This document shows positions 26,466 to 34,527 of a stretch of DNA of 64,000 nucleotides, in pieces. A program made the position numbers and the translations under genes. A model generated the notes under the pieces. It did not search any database. It worked only from the letters and a program-made list of their open reading frames with translations, and had not been told where the DNA came from. Numbering within the stretch: the stretch's first letter is position 1; every line of letters begins with the position of its first letter. Source of the DNA: Castellaniella hirudinis_A (GTDB taxonomy: Bacteria > Pseudomonadota > Gammaproteobacteria > Burkholderiales > Burkholderiaceae_B); NCBI RefSeq assembly GCF_047468865.1, contig NZ_JBLGTV010000009.1, positions 59,112 to 123,111 on the forward strand, given 5' to 3'.

Positions 26466-26873
26466 TTACTGGGAAGAAAGGGATTCGACCACGACGAAGG
26501 CGGCCACCACATCGGATTCGTCCGTCATGGAGACATGGGCGGCCCCGAAACGCGCATCGTACCAGTCCTTCAGGGGGCCGGACAGGTGGATTTCCGGGGC
26601 GCCGCCGCGACGGTTGAGGATTTGCACACGCGACCAGGTCATGGGCATATGGATGCCCAGGCCGATGGCCTTGGAGAAAGCCTCTTTGGCGGCGAAGCGG
26701 GTGGCCAGGTACAAAACCCCGCGGCGCGGATCGCGGGCGGCGCGGCGGGCATGGACGGTTTGCTCGTCGGCCCCCAGGATGCGCTGGGCGAAGCGGTCGC
26801 CGTGGCGATCCACGATGCGCGCGATGCGATCCACCCGCAATAGGTCGGTGCCGATGCCGGCAATACTGGACAC
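26466..26873 (-). CDS. acpS: holo-[acyl-carrier-protein] synthase
   Basis: Transfers 4'-phosphopantetheine from CoA to acyl carrier proteins. The 135-aa product has the family motifs IGTDLLRVDRI at the N-terminus (Mg-binding Asp) and FAAKEAFSKAIG (residues about 60-71). In many betaproteobacteria pdxJ lies just upstream of acpS; here orn is upstream instead, with a 61-nt gap. Its substrates should include the fatty-acid ACP and possibly the exopolysaccharide ACP at 19691. Confidence 0.94.
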   Translation of the reverse strand: MSSIAGIGTDLLRVDRIARIVDRHGDRFAQRILGADEQTVHARRAARDPRRGVLYLATRFAAKEAFSKAIGLGIHMPMTWSRVQILNRRGGAPEIHLSGPLKDWYDARFGAAHVSMTDESDVVAAFVVVESLSSQ

Positions 26874-26934
26874 GACGGTTCTCCTGTGCGCCCCATCGCC
26901 TGCCCGCCCGTTGGGGCGGCCGGCAAGTTGGGAT

Positions 26935-27480
26935 TCAAAGCTTGATGAAGTGTTCCCGATAATGCTTGAGCTCGTTGATGGACTCTTGGATGTCCGCCAG
27001 GGCCTCGTGTTTGCTGGCCTTGGTGAAGCTGCGGTAGACCTCGGGTTTCCAGCGCAGGGACAATTCCTTCAGGGTGCTGACGTCCAGGTTGCGGTAATGG
27101 AAATAGGCTTCGAGGCGCGGCATGTACTTGACCATGAAGCGGCGATCCTGGCCGATGGTATTGCCGCACATGGGCGACTTGCCCGCCGGCACCAGCGGCG
27201 CAAGAAAGTCCAGCAGAATGTCTTCGACCCCGGATTCATCCAGGGTGGAAGCCCGCACGCGGTCGATCAGGCCGCTTTTGCCATGGGTGGACTGGTTCCA
27301 TTTGTCCATGCCGTCCAGGACGGCATCGGGCTGATGCACCACCAGGACGGGCGCCTGGGCGACCTCGGTCAGGTCGGGCTCAGTCACTATCAGGGCGATC
27401 TCCAGGATGCGCTCTTTTTCGGGGTCCAGGCCGGACATTTCCATGTCCAGCCAGATCAGACGCTGATCGTTCGCGGCCAT
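26935..27480 (-). CDS. orn: oligoribonuclease
   Basis: DEDD-type 3'-5' exonuclease that degrades short RNAs and pGpG, the breakdown product of c-di-GMP. The 181-aa protein has WLDMEMSGLDPEKERILEIA (Exo I, acidic residues), GNTIGQDRRFM (Exo II) and HEALADIQESI (Exo III). I use the ATG giving MAANDQRL; a GTG one codon earlier is possible. AAGGAT precedes it. It is divergent from the M48 protease gene, with a 54-nt gap. Confidence 0.95.
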   Translation of the reverse strand: MAANDQRLIWLDMEMSGLDPEKERILEIALIVTEPDLTEVAQAPVLVVHQPDAVLDGMDKWNQSTHGKSGLIDRVRASTLDESGVEDILLDFLAPLVPAGKSPMCGNTIGQDRRFMVKYMPRLEAYFHYRNLDVSTLKELSLRWKPEVYRSFTKASKHEALADIQESINELKHYREHFIKL

Positions 27481-27534
27481 CACCTATAATCCTTCACTGT
27501 AAAACCTTGATTTTCGCACATTGGCCACCCCGAC

Positions 27535-28782
27535 ATGCTGACCCCCCTTTTCATCGCCTGCCTGCTCGGTGACCTTGGCATCCGCTTCTGGCTGGCGCGC
27601 CGCCAGATTCGCCACGTACAAGCCCACCGCGACACGGTGCCCGCGGCCTTCGCCGACCACATTGCCCTGCGCAGCCACCAGCGCGCCGCGGACTACACGG
27701 TCGCCCGCTGCCAGCTGTCCCTGGTCGAACGCATCATCGAAGCCGCCATCCTGCTGGCCCTGACGCTGATGGGCGGGCTGCAGCAGCTGGATCTGGCCCT
27801 GGGCCGCCTGATCGACACCGAACTCTGGCGCCAGCTGGCCCTGGTGGGCTGTGTGCTGGCCCTGCTGGGGTCCGTGGGCATGGCCTTTACCGCCTGGCGC
27901 ACGTTCCGGCTGGAGGCCCGCTTCGGCTTCAATCGCATGACGCCCCGCCTGTTCATCAGCGACGCCCTGAAAATGCTGGCCGTCACCCTGGTGCTGGGCA
28001 CCCCGCTGCTGGCCGCCATCCTGTGGCTGATGGATTCGGCCGGGCCGGCCTGGGCCTGGTGGGCCTGGGGCGTCTGGGTGGGTTTCAACCTGCTGACGCT
28101 CTGGCTGTACCCCAGCTTCATCGCCCCCCTGTTCAACCGCTTCACCCCGCTGGACGACCCCGACCTCAGCCAGCGCATCCACCGGCTGGCCCAGCGCTGC
28201 CGCTTCAGCCTGGAAGGCCTGTTCGTCATGGACGGCTCGCGCCGGTCGGCCCACGGCAACGCGTACTTCACCGGCTTTGGGCGCCACCGCCGCATCGTCT
28301 TCTTCGACACCCTGCTGGCGCGGCTGGGCCCGGACGAGGTCGAGGCCGTCCTGGCCCACGAACTGGGCCATTTCGCCCATCGCCACATCCTGCGGCGCAT
28401 CGTCATCAGCTTCGTCACGGCCGGCCTGTTCCTGCAACTGCTGGCCTGGATATCGGGCCAGCTGTGGTTCTATACCGACCTGGGCGTCATCCCCCAGCTG
28501 GGGCGGCCCAACGATGGCCTGGCGCTGGTGCTGTTCATGCTGACCCTGCCCGTCTTTACTTTCTGGGCGGCCCCCATCGCCAGCCTGCTGTCGCGCCGCG
28601 ACGAATTCCAGGCCGACCGCTATGCCGTGCGGCAATGCGGGGCCGAGCCCCTGGTCAGCGCCCTGGTGAAACTGTACGACGACAATGCCGCCACCCTGAC
28701 CCCGGATCCGCTCCATTCAGCCTGGTACGACAGCCATCCGCCCGCCGTGGTGCGCATCGCCCACCTGCGCCAGCATGCCTGA
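27535..28782 (+). CDS. M48 family (Ste24/CAAX-type) membrane metallopeptidase
   Basis: Integral-membrane zinc protease, probably for membrane-protein quality control in bacteria. The 415-aa protein has an N-terminal M48 extension domain with several helices (residues about 1-200), then the zinc site HELGHFAHRH (about 281-290) and the third-ligand region DEFQADRYAV (about 360). MDGSRRSAHGNAYFTGFGRHRRIV is the usual Ste24 stretch before the HExxH, cited at about residues 232-254. Its stop overlaps the rsgA start by 8 nt, an arrangement common in betaproteobacteria. Confidence 0.92.
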   Translation: MLTPLFIACLLGDLGIRFWLARRQIRHVQAHRDTVPAAFADHIALRSHQRAADYTVARCQLSLVERIIEAAILLALTLMGGLQQLDLALGRLIDTELWRQLALVGCVLALLGSVGMAFTAWRTFRLEARFGFNRMTPRLFISDALKMLAVTLVLGTPLLAAILWLMDSAGPAWAWWAWGVWVGFNLLTLWLYPSFIAPLFNRFTPLDDPDLSQRIHRLAQRCRFSLEGLFVMDGSRRSAHGNAYFTGFGRHRRIVFFDTLLARLGPDEVEAVLAHELGHFAHRHILRRIVISFVTAGLFLQLLAWISGQLWFYTDLGVIPQLGRPNDGLALVLFMLTLPVFTFWAAPIASLLSRRDEFQADRYAVRQCGAEPLVSALVKLYDDNAATLTPDPLHSAWYDSHPPAVVRIAHLRQHA

Positions 28783-29677
28783 CATCAAGACCTTGTCCGG
28801 GCGCGTGGTTGCCGCCCATGGCCGGCACTATCGGGTGGCGCTCGACGCCACGGGGCAAACCCGCCATTGCTATACCCGGGGCAAGAAAACCGGCCTGGCC
28901 GTGGGAGACCGCGTCCTGGTGCTGCCCGAAGGCCAGCAAGAAGGCGTCATCACCCAGACCCTGCCGCGCCGCAACCTGTTTTATCGTTCCGATGCCCAGC
29001 GCAGCAAGCTGTTTGCCGCCAACATCGACCAGTTGCTGCTGATCCTGGCCGCCGAACCCGTGTTTTCCGACGACTTGCTGGGGCGCGCCCTGGTGGCCGC
29101 CGGCAGCGCGGGCATTGATGCCCGCATCGTGCTGAACAAAGCCGACCTGCCCGGCACGGCGGCGGCACGGCAACGCCTGGCCATCCCCGAAGCCCTGGGT
29201 GTGCCGGTGCTGGCCCTCAGCGCGCTGGATGCCGCGCAGGTTCAGCGCCAGCTGGCCCCCTTGCTGCGCAACCGCTGCACCTTGCTGCTGGGGCAAAGCG
29301 GGATGGGCAAGTCCACCCTGCTGAACGCGCTGGCGCCCGAGGCCCGGGCGGCCACGCAAAGCCATTCCGAAGCCCTGGGCGCCGGCCGCCACACCACCAC
29401 GGATACCCGGCTGTATGTTTTGCCGGGCGGGGGCGACCTGATCGACTCCCCGGGCTTCCAGGCCTTCGGCCTGCAGCATCTCAGCCCGCACGACATCGAG
29501 CAGGGTTTCCCGGAATTCGCCCCGGCCATCGCCCAATGCCGCTTTTATAACTGCACGCACCGGCACGAGCCCGGCTGTGGCGTGCTGGCCGCCGTGGCCG
29601 ATGGCCGCATCGCCGCCGAGCGGCACGCGCTGTACCAGCGCATCCTGGCCGAGAACGAAGCCGCCAGCCGTTATTAG
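28775..29677 (+). CDS. rsgA: ribosome small-subunit-dependent GTPase A
   Basis: Circularly permuted GTPase that helps mature the 30S ribosomal subunit. The 300-aa protein shows the permuted order: G4 (LNKADL), then the P-loop GQSGMGKSTLLNAL, then G3 (DSPGF), after an N-terminal OB-fold. The C-terminal zinc-binding region has the Cys/His set in CRFYNCTHRHEPGCGV. It overlaps the protease gene by 8 nt. Confidence 0.95.
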   Translation: MPDIKTLSGRVVAAHGRHYRVALDATGQTRHCYTRGKKTGLAVGDRVLVLPEGQQEGVITQTLPRRNLFYRSDAQRSKLFAANIDQLLLILAAEPVFSDDLLGRALVAAGSAGIDARIVLNKADLPGTAAARQRLAIPEALGVPVLALSALDAAQVQRQLAPLLRNRCTLLLGQSGMGKSTLLNALAPEARAATQSHSEALGAGRHTTTDTRLYVLPGGGDLIDSPGFQAFGLQHLSPHDIEQGFPEFAPAIAQCRFYNCTHRHEPGCGVLAAVADGRIAAERHALYQRILAENEAASRY

Positions 29678-29680
29678 CAA

Positions 29681-30415
29681 TCAGACCGAACGGGTGTCCA
29701 GGCCCGCGGAAGCAGCCAGGAAATAGTAAAAATTGCGCAGCAGGATGGCGGTGGCGCCCCAGATGAAATACGACTGCCAGCTGACCGAAAAATAACAGCG
29801 CCCATGGCCCCAGGCGGTCTGCAGCTGGTGCAGGCGGTGCTGCGCCGGATCCATCAGGACATGCAGGGGCACCTCGAAGATTTCGGCCACCTCGGATTGA
29901 TCCGCCGCCAATTGAAACCCGGGCAGCAGCTCGCCGATCACCGGGGTCATCAGAAATTGCGTGGTGGTCAGCAGACTGGGCTGCACCCCCATGACCTGCA
30001 CGAATTGGCGCGCCACGCCGATTTCTTCCTGGGTTTCACGGATGGCGGTGTCGATGACCCCCGCATCGGTGGGTTCGATGCATCCCCCCGGAAAACTGAT
30101 TTGTCCGGCGTGGTCGTGCAGATGGTCGGCCCGCCGGGTAAACAGCACCTGCAGGCCGGTGTCGCGCTGCACCAGGGGCATCAGCACGGCCGCCTGCCGC
30201 GCGGCGGCATACGCCGCCCCGCCGGGGACGAACGACTGGGCAAACAGGGGTTCGACCTGCCAGGACACGCGGCGCTGGAAGGCGTCGCGGATGTAGTCCA
30301 GCTGCAGGCATTGCGCCGGCAAGGCGGGCAAGGGCACCCCGGGCAAGAGGGGTTGTGCGGCGGGATCGAAATGCCCCGAGCGCTGAGAAGCCGGGGAAGA
30401 AAACTGGGATGCCAT
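29681..30415 (-). CDS. Nudix hydrolase, CoA pyrophosphatase type
   Basis: Probably hydrolyses coenzyme A or related nucleoside diphosphates. The 244-aa protein carries the Nudix box, GGCIEPTDAGVIDTAIRETQ followed by EEIGV (residues about 120-144), preceded by the CoAse-type LFTRRADHLHDHAGQISFPGG. I start at MASQFSSPASQRSG; the frame extends upstream into non-coding DNA before the phasin terminator. It ends 3 nt from the convergent rsgA stop. Confidence 0.88.
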   Translation of the reverse strand: MASQFSSPASQRSGHFDPAAQPLLPGVPLPALPAQCLQLDYIRDAFQRRVSWQVEPLFAQSFVPGGAAYAAARQAAVLMPLVQRDTGLQVLFTRRADHLHDHAGQISFPGGCIEPTDAGVIDTAIRETQEEIGVARQFVQVMGVQPSLLTTTQFLMTPVIGELLPGFQLAADQSEVAEIFEVPLHVLMDPAQHRLHQLQTAWGHGRCYFSVSWQSYFIWGATAILLRNFYYFLAASAGLDTRSV

Positions 30416-30520
30416 GACGTGCAAAAGCCTAACAGCGGAAAGAACCATTATCGGCAGGAAGCCCATCCCTGGCAAACCGACTTGCATCCGCAGGCGTGCG
30501 GCCCATGCTGGACGTACCAC

Positions 30521-30566
30521 AAAAAAACAGGCCATGGCTTCCTGGGAAGCCATGGCCTGTTTTTTT
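30521..30566 (-). terminator. long perfect hairpin terminator downstream of the phasin gene
   Basis: Two 20-nt arms pair perfectly around a 6-nt loop (CCTGGG). Each arm has seven A or T residues at its outer end and the core CAGGCCATGGCTT. On the minus strand the stem is followed by a T-tract, so it terminates phaP; the symmetry means it can also stop transcription on the plus strand. Confidence 0.9.
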
Positions 30567-30611
30567 GCCGGGCGGGCCAGGCCGAAGCCTGGACGCCGAC
30601 GGGATCGCGGC

Positions 30612-31184
30612 TTAGTTCGCGGCGGTGCGTTTGGCGCCGGAGGACTTGGCGGCCTTGGAGACATCCGCGGCGGCCTTCAGGGTGGCGTCGGTCGCCGCCG
30701 CAATGTTGGACTCGGCGGCGCTGGCGGCCTGGCGGGCGGCCTTGGCGGCGGACTCGTAGGCGTTGTTGGCGGTGGCCAAGGAGGACTTCAGGATGGCCAC
30801 GGCGCCTTCGGAGCCGGTGGGGGCGTTGCGCGCGATCTGTTCGACGACTTCGGCCACGCGATCCTGGTTTTGCGACAGTTGGGCTTCAGCCAGCTTGCTG
30901 AGTTCGCCTTGCATGCCGGCCAGGATTTCGTAGACGTCCTTGCCATAGGACACGGCCTGTTCCGGGCGCACCCAGGCGGCGGTCAGGGCCAGGAGTTCCT
31001 GGGCGTCCTTGAGTTCGGTGGCTTCCTGGGATTTCTGGGCGACGTCTTCCAGGGCGGCTTTGGTGGCCTTCAGGTTGAGATCGACCAGTTTTTCAAAGCT
31101 GTTGAAAATCGTGCCCTGGACGGCCAGGAAGTTGTCGACGACGGCTTTTTGCGAAGCCAGCAGGTTTTGGGGGGTTGCAGTCAT
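30612..31184 (-). CDS. phaP: phasin, polyhydroxyalkanoate granule protein
   Basis: Coats polyhydroxybutyrate granules. The 190-aa, Lys/Ala-rich, helical protein has the phasin-family region (residues about 5-110, with NSFEKLVDLNLKATKAALED and GMQGELSKLAEAQL) and an Ala-rich C-terminal tail. It has a strong promoter (31279-31306), two PhaR-like sites and its own terminator, consistent with a highly expressed single gene. No phaC/phaA/phaB is in the window. Confidence 0.92.
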   Translation of the reverse strand: MTATPQNLLASQKAVVDNFLAVQGTIFNSFEKLVDLNLKATKAALEDVAQKSQEATELKDAQELLALTAAWVRPEQAVSYGKDVYEILAGMQGELSKLAEAQLSQNQDRVAEVVEQIARNAPTGSEGAVAILKSSLATANNAYESAAKAARQAASAAESNIAAATDATLKAAADVSKAAKSSGAKRTAAN

Positions 31185-31267
31185 GGTGACTCCTAGTCAG
31201 TGGATTGAAGGCTGCCTTGGAGGCATGATGCCCGGTGCCTTCCCGATGACAGCACAATTGCTGCATC

Positions 31268-31335
31268 GCACAAATGCTATTTTAATGTATTGAACCGCGA
31301 TGTCAAGAATTATTTGCTGCGACGCAACAAATCAA
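31268..31335. promoter_or_regulatory. two PhaR-like operator sites flanking the phaP promoter
   Basis: GCAACAAATCAA (31324-31335) fits the Ralstonia PhaR box as I recall it (GCAMMAAWTMMD) at every position. GCACAAATGCTA (31268-31279) fits it partly. Both are preceded by TTGCTGC (31258 and 31314), so a longer pattern repeats. One site covers the predicted transcription start and the other lies just upstream of -35, a repressor-type arrangement. Confidence 0.5.
31279..31306 (-). promoter_or_regulatory. sigma-70 promoter of phaP
   Basis: TTGACA (31306-31301) and TAAAAT (31284-31279) are separated by 16 nt, matching the sigma-70 consensus at 6/6 and 5/6 positions. The predicted start is near 31272, about 88 nt before the phaP ATG. 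Confidence 0.75.
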
Positions 31336-32186
31336 TGCTGCGCTTCGTAGCCGAGGGCTTCGGAGATGCTGGCCGTGGCGGTCAGCAGCAGGGGAATCCA
31401 GTCGTCCCGCATGCGCTCGGCGGGCGCCGACAGGGACAGGCCCGCCAGCAAGGTGCCGGTATCGTCATACACCCCGGCCGCGATGCAACGCACGCCGAGT
31501 TCCAGTTCTTCGTTGTCGCGCGAATAGCCGTGACGGCGCACCAGCGCCAGCTCGCGCTCCAGCTGATCCAGCTGCGTCAGGCTGTTGCGCGTGGTGCCGG
31601 CCAGCCCCGTGCGCATGGCGTAGCTGCGCACGGCGCGCGCGTCCCAGGTGGCCAGGAAAAGCTTGCCTGTAGAGGTCAGGTGCAAAGGCGCCCGCCCCCC
31701 GATGGCGCGCACCACCTGCATGCCGGAGCGCTCGCTCCAGGCGCGCTCGATGTAGACGATCTCGTCGCCCTGGGCCAGGGACAGGTTGACCGTCTGGCCC
31801 GTCTGGCGGTGCAGTTCGCGCATGGGCCCGATCGAGGCGGTGCGCACATCCAGCCGCCCCTTGACCAAGGAACCGAGTTCCAGCAACCGCATCCCCAGGC
31901 GGTACAAGCCGCTGTCCACCCGCTCGACATAGCGGCCCACGGCCAGGTCGGCCAGGATGCGGTGGGTGGTGGAGGCGTGCAGGCCGGTGGCGGCGGCCAG
32001 GTCTTTCAGGGCGATGGGATCGCGCTGCCCGGCCAGGGCATCCAGGATGCGCATGGCCCGATCCAGCACCTGAATGGTGACGGAACCGGACTCGGCCACC
32101 GCATCGCCGAGCGACGGCGGGGTGGAGGACAGCGTTGAGCGAGAGCTATGAAGACGGGCCATGGTTTGATTTTGTTGCGTTGCCAC
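31332..32186 (-). CDS. IclR family transcriptional regulator
   Basis: DNA-binding regulator with an effector-binding domain. The 284-aa protein has an N-terminal winged helix-turn-helix (residues about 36-95, VLDRAMRILDALAGQ...LKDLAAATGLHASTTHRILADL) and the C-terminal IclR effector domain (about 110-275, with GDEIVYIERAWSE, LHLTSTGKLFLA and CIAAGVYDDTGTLLAGLSLSAP). The Ser/Gln-rich N-terminal extension of about 30 residues is unusually long. It lies upstream of phaP on the same strand. The effector cannot be told from sequence. Confidence 0.9.
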   Translation of the reverse strand: MATQQNQTMARLHSSRSTLSSTPPSLGDAVAESGSVTIQVLDRAMRILDALAGQRDPIALKDLAAATGLHASTTHRILADLAVGRYVERVDSGLYRLGMRLLELGSLVKGRLDVRTASIGPMRELHRQTGQTVNLSLAQGDEIVYIERAWSERSGMQVVRAIGGRAPLHLTSTGKLFLATWDARAVRSYAMRTGLAGTTRNSLTQLDQLERELALVRRHGYSRDNEELELGVRCIAAGVYDDTGTLLAGLSLSAPAERMRDDWIPLLLTATASISEALGYEAQH

Positions 32187-32226
32187 AATTCCATATTATG
32201 AAAAATCATTCCGTATGGCAAGCCTT

Positions 32227-33129
32227 TTATGCCGGAGGGTTCAGGCCGCCGCCCAGGGACAGCACCTGGTCGCGCAGCCAGGCCAGCGCCTGGGCGGCGG
32301 CCTGGGGTTCGCCCTTGACGCCAAGCTCGATGTGCGGATGGCCGCCCCGGTCACCCACATTGGGCAGGCTGAAGGCGCGAATGCCCGGCCAGCGCTGTTC
32401 CAGGGACTCCAGCGCGGGGGTGATGCGGGATTCGGGCAGGCCGAACACCAGAAAAGAATGCTCGATGCGGATTTCCTGGTGATGCCAGCGGGCATAGCGG
32501 GTGTCCAGGGTCCAGGCCATCATGGCGTGGGCCATCACCGGGAAGCCCGGCATGAAGCTGTGCCGTTGAATGAAAAACCCGGGAATCCGGTTATAGCTGT
32601 TGGGGATGATTTCCGCCCCCACCGGAAACACCCCCATCTGCAGCCGCTGCTGGTTCTCGGGGGTGGACATGTCCGCGCTGCCCTGGCCCTTGGCGGCGGT
32701 CTCGGCGCAGCGTTCGCTGATCAGGCGGGCGGCTTCGGGGTGCAGCGCCAGGCCCAGCCCCAGCGCCCGCGCCGCCGCCTGGCGGGTGCGGTCGTCCGGG
32801 GTGGCCCCGATGCCGCCGCAACAGAACACGATATCCGGCGTGGCGAAGCTGCGCTGCAGGCAGGCCACGATATCGTCCTCGTCATCGGAGATGAACTCGG
32901 CGGCATGCAGGCGCATGCCGCGCGCCTGAAGCAGGTCGATCAGCTTGGAAAAATGCTGATCCTGGCGCCGCCCGGAGAGAATTTCATCGCCGATGGCGAT
33001 CAGGCGCACCCGGGGCACGACCGCCGCCGGATGGGCCGCCGATTCGGCGGCGGGCGCGGGGGACGCTGAAGCGGCTTCCGGGTGGGGGAAACGGGACGGC
33101 GAGGCGTGGTTGGGGGGCGTAGCGGTCAT
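32227..33129 (-). CDS. CinA-like molybdopterin-binding domain protein
   Basis: Protein of the MoCF/CinA N-terminal family; some members are nucleotide pyrophosphatases, but the function here is unknown. The 300-aa protein has a Pro/Ala-rich N-terminus (about 40 residues) and then the fold's signature IAIGDEILSGRRQDQH and FCCGGIGATPDDRTRQAAA (residues about 102-120). There is no C-terminal CinA deamidase domain, so it is the short stand-alone form. I start at MTATPPNHAS; the N-terminus is uncertain because no clear ribosome-binding site precedes it. Confidence 0.85.
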   Translation of the reverse strand: MTATPPNHASPSRFPHPEAASASPAPAAESAAHPAAVVPRVRLIAIGDEILSGRRQDQHFSKLIDLLQARGMRLHAAEFISDDEDDIVACLQRSFATPDIVFCCGGIGATPDDRTRQAAARALGLGLALHPEAARLISERCAETAAKGQGSADMSTPENQQRLQMGVFPVGAEIIPNSYNRIPGFFIQRHSFMPGFPVMAHAMMAWTLDTRYARWHHQEIRIEHSFLVFGLPESRITPALESLEQRWPGIRAFSLPNVGDRGGHPHIELGVKGEPQAAAQALAWLRDQVLSLGGGLNPPA

Positions 33130-33202
33130 GAGGGCATTCCGGGCATGAAAGACTTGGACGGCCCCTGGCGCGGGCGCGGCGATACGGGCGACGGGGACGA
33201 CA

Positions 33203-33994
33203 CTAGACGTCCACCACAGTCTCGGCCCGCAGGCGCGCGATGGCCGACAGGCAGAAATGGGCATACACCAATGCCGAGAACACCGGCATCACCAGCCAGA
33301 ACAGGGGAATCAGGTTGACCAGCGACAAGATACCGGCGATCAGCCACAACTGGCGGTCATGCCGGCGCCACAGCAGGCGGCGCTCGGCCGGGCTGGCATG
33401 CTCGATCATGGCATCCACCCGCAGCATGCGGTTCAAGGCGAACGCCCACCAGAGCACGGGCAGAATCAGGGGCATGGGGGGAATCAGCCACAAGGGCATG
33501 GTCACCGCCCAGCCCAGGCAAAACAGAATGCCCACCCAGACGGCGTTCCAGGCGCCCAGGGCCGTGGCATGCCGGCCCTGGCGGCCCAGCCCCTGGTAAT
33601 CGCGGTGTTCGAGGTGCTTCAGCACCAGCGGCATGACAAACACCGCCGCGATGATCAGACCCAGAATGCCCGCCATGGGCAGCAGCAGCCCGATGGCCAG
33701 CAAGGGGATCAGCCAGAGCTTCAAGGAAAACAGCCCGGCGGCCACCAGCCAGCCGTCCACGGTGCTGAACACCCCCCAGGACGAGGCTTCCTGATCCAGC
33801 CAGCCGGTCAGGGGCGCCCAGAAAAACCACAACAGCAGCACCGCCCCCAGGGCGGCGATGACGAACGGCAAGAACAGGGCCGCCAGCATCCGAGGGTGCA
33901 GCTGGCTGCGCAGGGCGCGGCGAAACGCCTGCCCGACCAGGGCCAGCCCGTTGGAATGCCGGGAGTCCCGCACGGCGGGTACTGGATGCCTCAT
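33203..33994 (-). CDS. EI24 domain (CysZ-like) membrane protein
   Basis: The 263-aa inner-membrane protein has about five to six helices and the EI24/CysZ-like pattern (LVGQAFRRALRSQLHPRMLAA is cited by position near the start; YQGLGRQG and MPLWLIPPMPLILPVLWWAFALNRML are typical of the betaproteobacterial form, cited at residues about 117 and 160-185). CysZ is a sulfate transporter, but this branch is not shown to be. Start at MRHPVPAV; a start at 34030 is also in frame. It is divergent from the thioredoxin gene. Confidence 0.8.
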   Translation of the reverse strand: MRHPVPAVRDSRHSNGLALVGQAFRRALRSQLHPRMLAALFLPFVIAALGAVLLLWFFWAPLTGWLDQEASSWGVFSTVDGWLVAAGLFSLKLWLIPLLAIGLLLPMAGILGLIIAAVFVMPLVLKHLEHRDYQGLGRQGRHATALGAWNAVWVGILFCLGWAVTMPLWLIPPMPLILPVLWWAFALNRMLRVDAMIEHASPAERRLLWRRHDRQLWLIAGILSLVNLIPLFWLVMPVFSALVYAHFCLSAIARLRAETVVDV

Positions 33995-34044
33995 GAAACA
34001 CACACCTGTCAGAATAGCGAGAAGTTTCATACTATATTGCGGCT

Positions 34045-34422
34045 ATGGAACTATACAACCCCCACACCCAGCTGCCCGCCTTGCTGGCCCGCCTGCGGCA
34101 GGATCAGGGCCAGCGCGTGGTCTGCTATTGCGCGGCCTGGTGCCGCACTTGCGATGCCTACCGGCCCGCCCTGGAGGCCCTGGCCGCCCAGTGGCCCGAG
34201 TGGACGTTCATCTGGGTCGACGTCGAGGACAGCCCCCAATGGCTGGGCGACGAGGACATCGAGAATTTTCCCACCGTGCTGGTGCAGGATCGCCGCGGCA
34301 CCCGGTTCTGGGGCGTGCAGCTGCCGTATGCCGAGCACCTGCGGCGCCTGCTGGAAGGCGCCGGGCAACTGCCCGTGACAACGGACGGGCCCGGCCTGGT
34401 GGACGCATTGGCAAGCGCCTGA
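34045..34422 (+). CDS. thioredoxin family protein
   Basis: Cytoplasmic thiol-disulfide protein of 125 aa. It has a thioredoxin fold with active site WCRTC (residues about 32-36, in CYCAAWCRTCDAYRP) in place of WCGPC, and the cis-proline region ENFPTVLV. No signal peptide is present. It is a single gene, divergent from the EI24 gene, with only 50 nt between them. The Arg-Thr pair in the active site should shift its redox potential from that of Trx1. Confidence 0.88.
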   Translation: MELYNPHTQLPALLARLRQDQGQRVVCYCAAWCRTCDAYRPALEALAAQWPEWTFIWVDVEDSPQWLGDEDIENFPTVLVQDRRGTRFWGVQLPYAEHLRRLLEGAGQLPVTTDGPGLVDALASA

Positions 34423-34440
34423 CAGACGCCCCGCAGTGCC

Positions 34441-34527
34441 CGGCCCCGGCGACGCGGGGGTCAGTCCAGTCAGGCTGTCGAAATAAGGATTATCGAGGCC
34501 CGGCCCGGGCGGCGCAGGGGTCAGGCC
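34441..34527. repeat. imperfect 60-bp-spaced duplication at the 3' end of the rhlE-like gene
   Basis: The 27 nt starting at 34441 and at 34501 match at 23 positions (both begin CGGCCC and contain GGGGTCAG). The second copy includes the stop codon of the helicase gene. It looks like a small tandem duplication that may have moved the stop. Confidence 0.4.

Noticed and set aside
27485..27490. TATAAT between orn and the protease gene as a promoter
   Set aside because: It overlaps the orn ribosome-binding region, and no -35 element lies at the right distance for the plus-strand gene.
32189..32216. Inverted CCATA/TATGG arms before the IclR gene as an autoregulatory site
   Set aside because: The arms are only 5 bp, 18 nt apart, in AT-rich DNA; too weak to claim.
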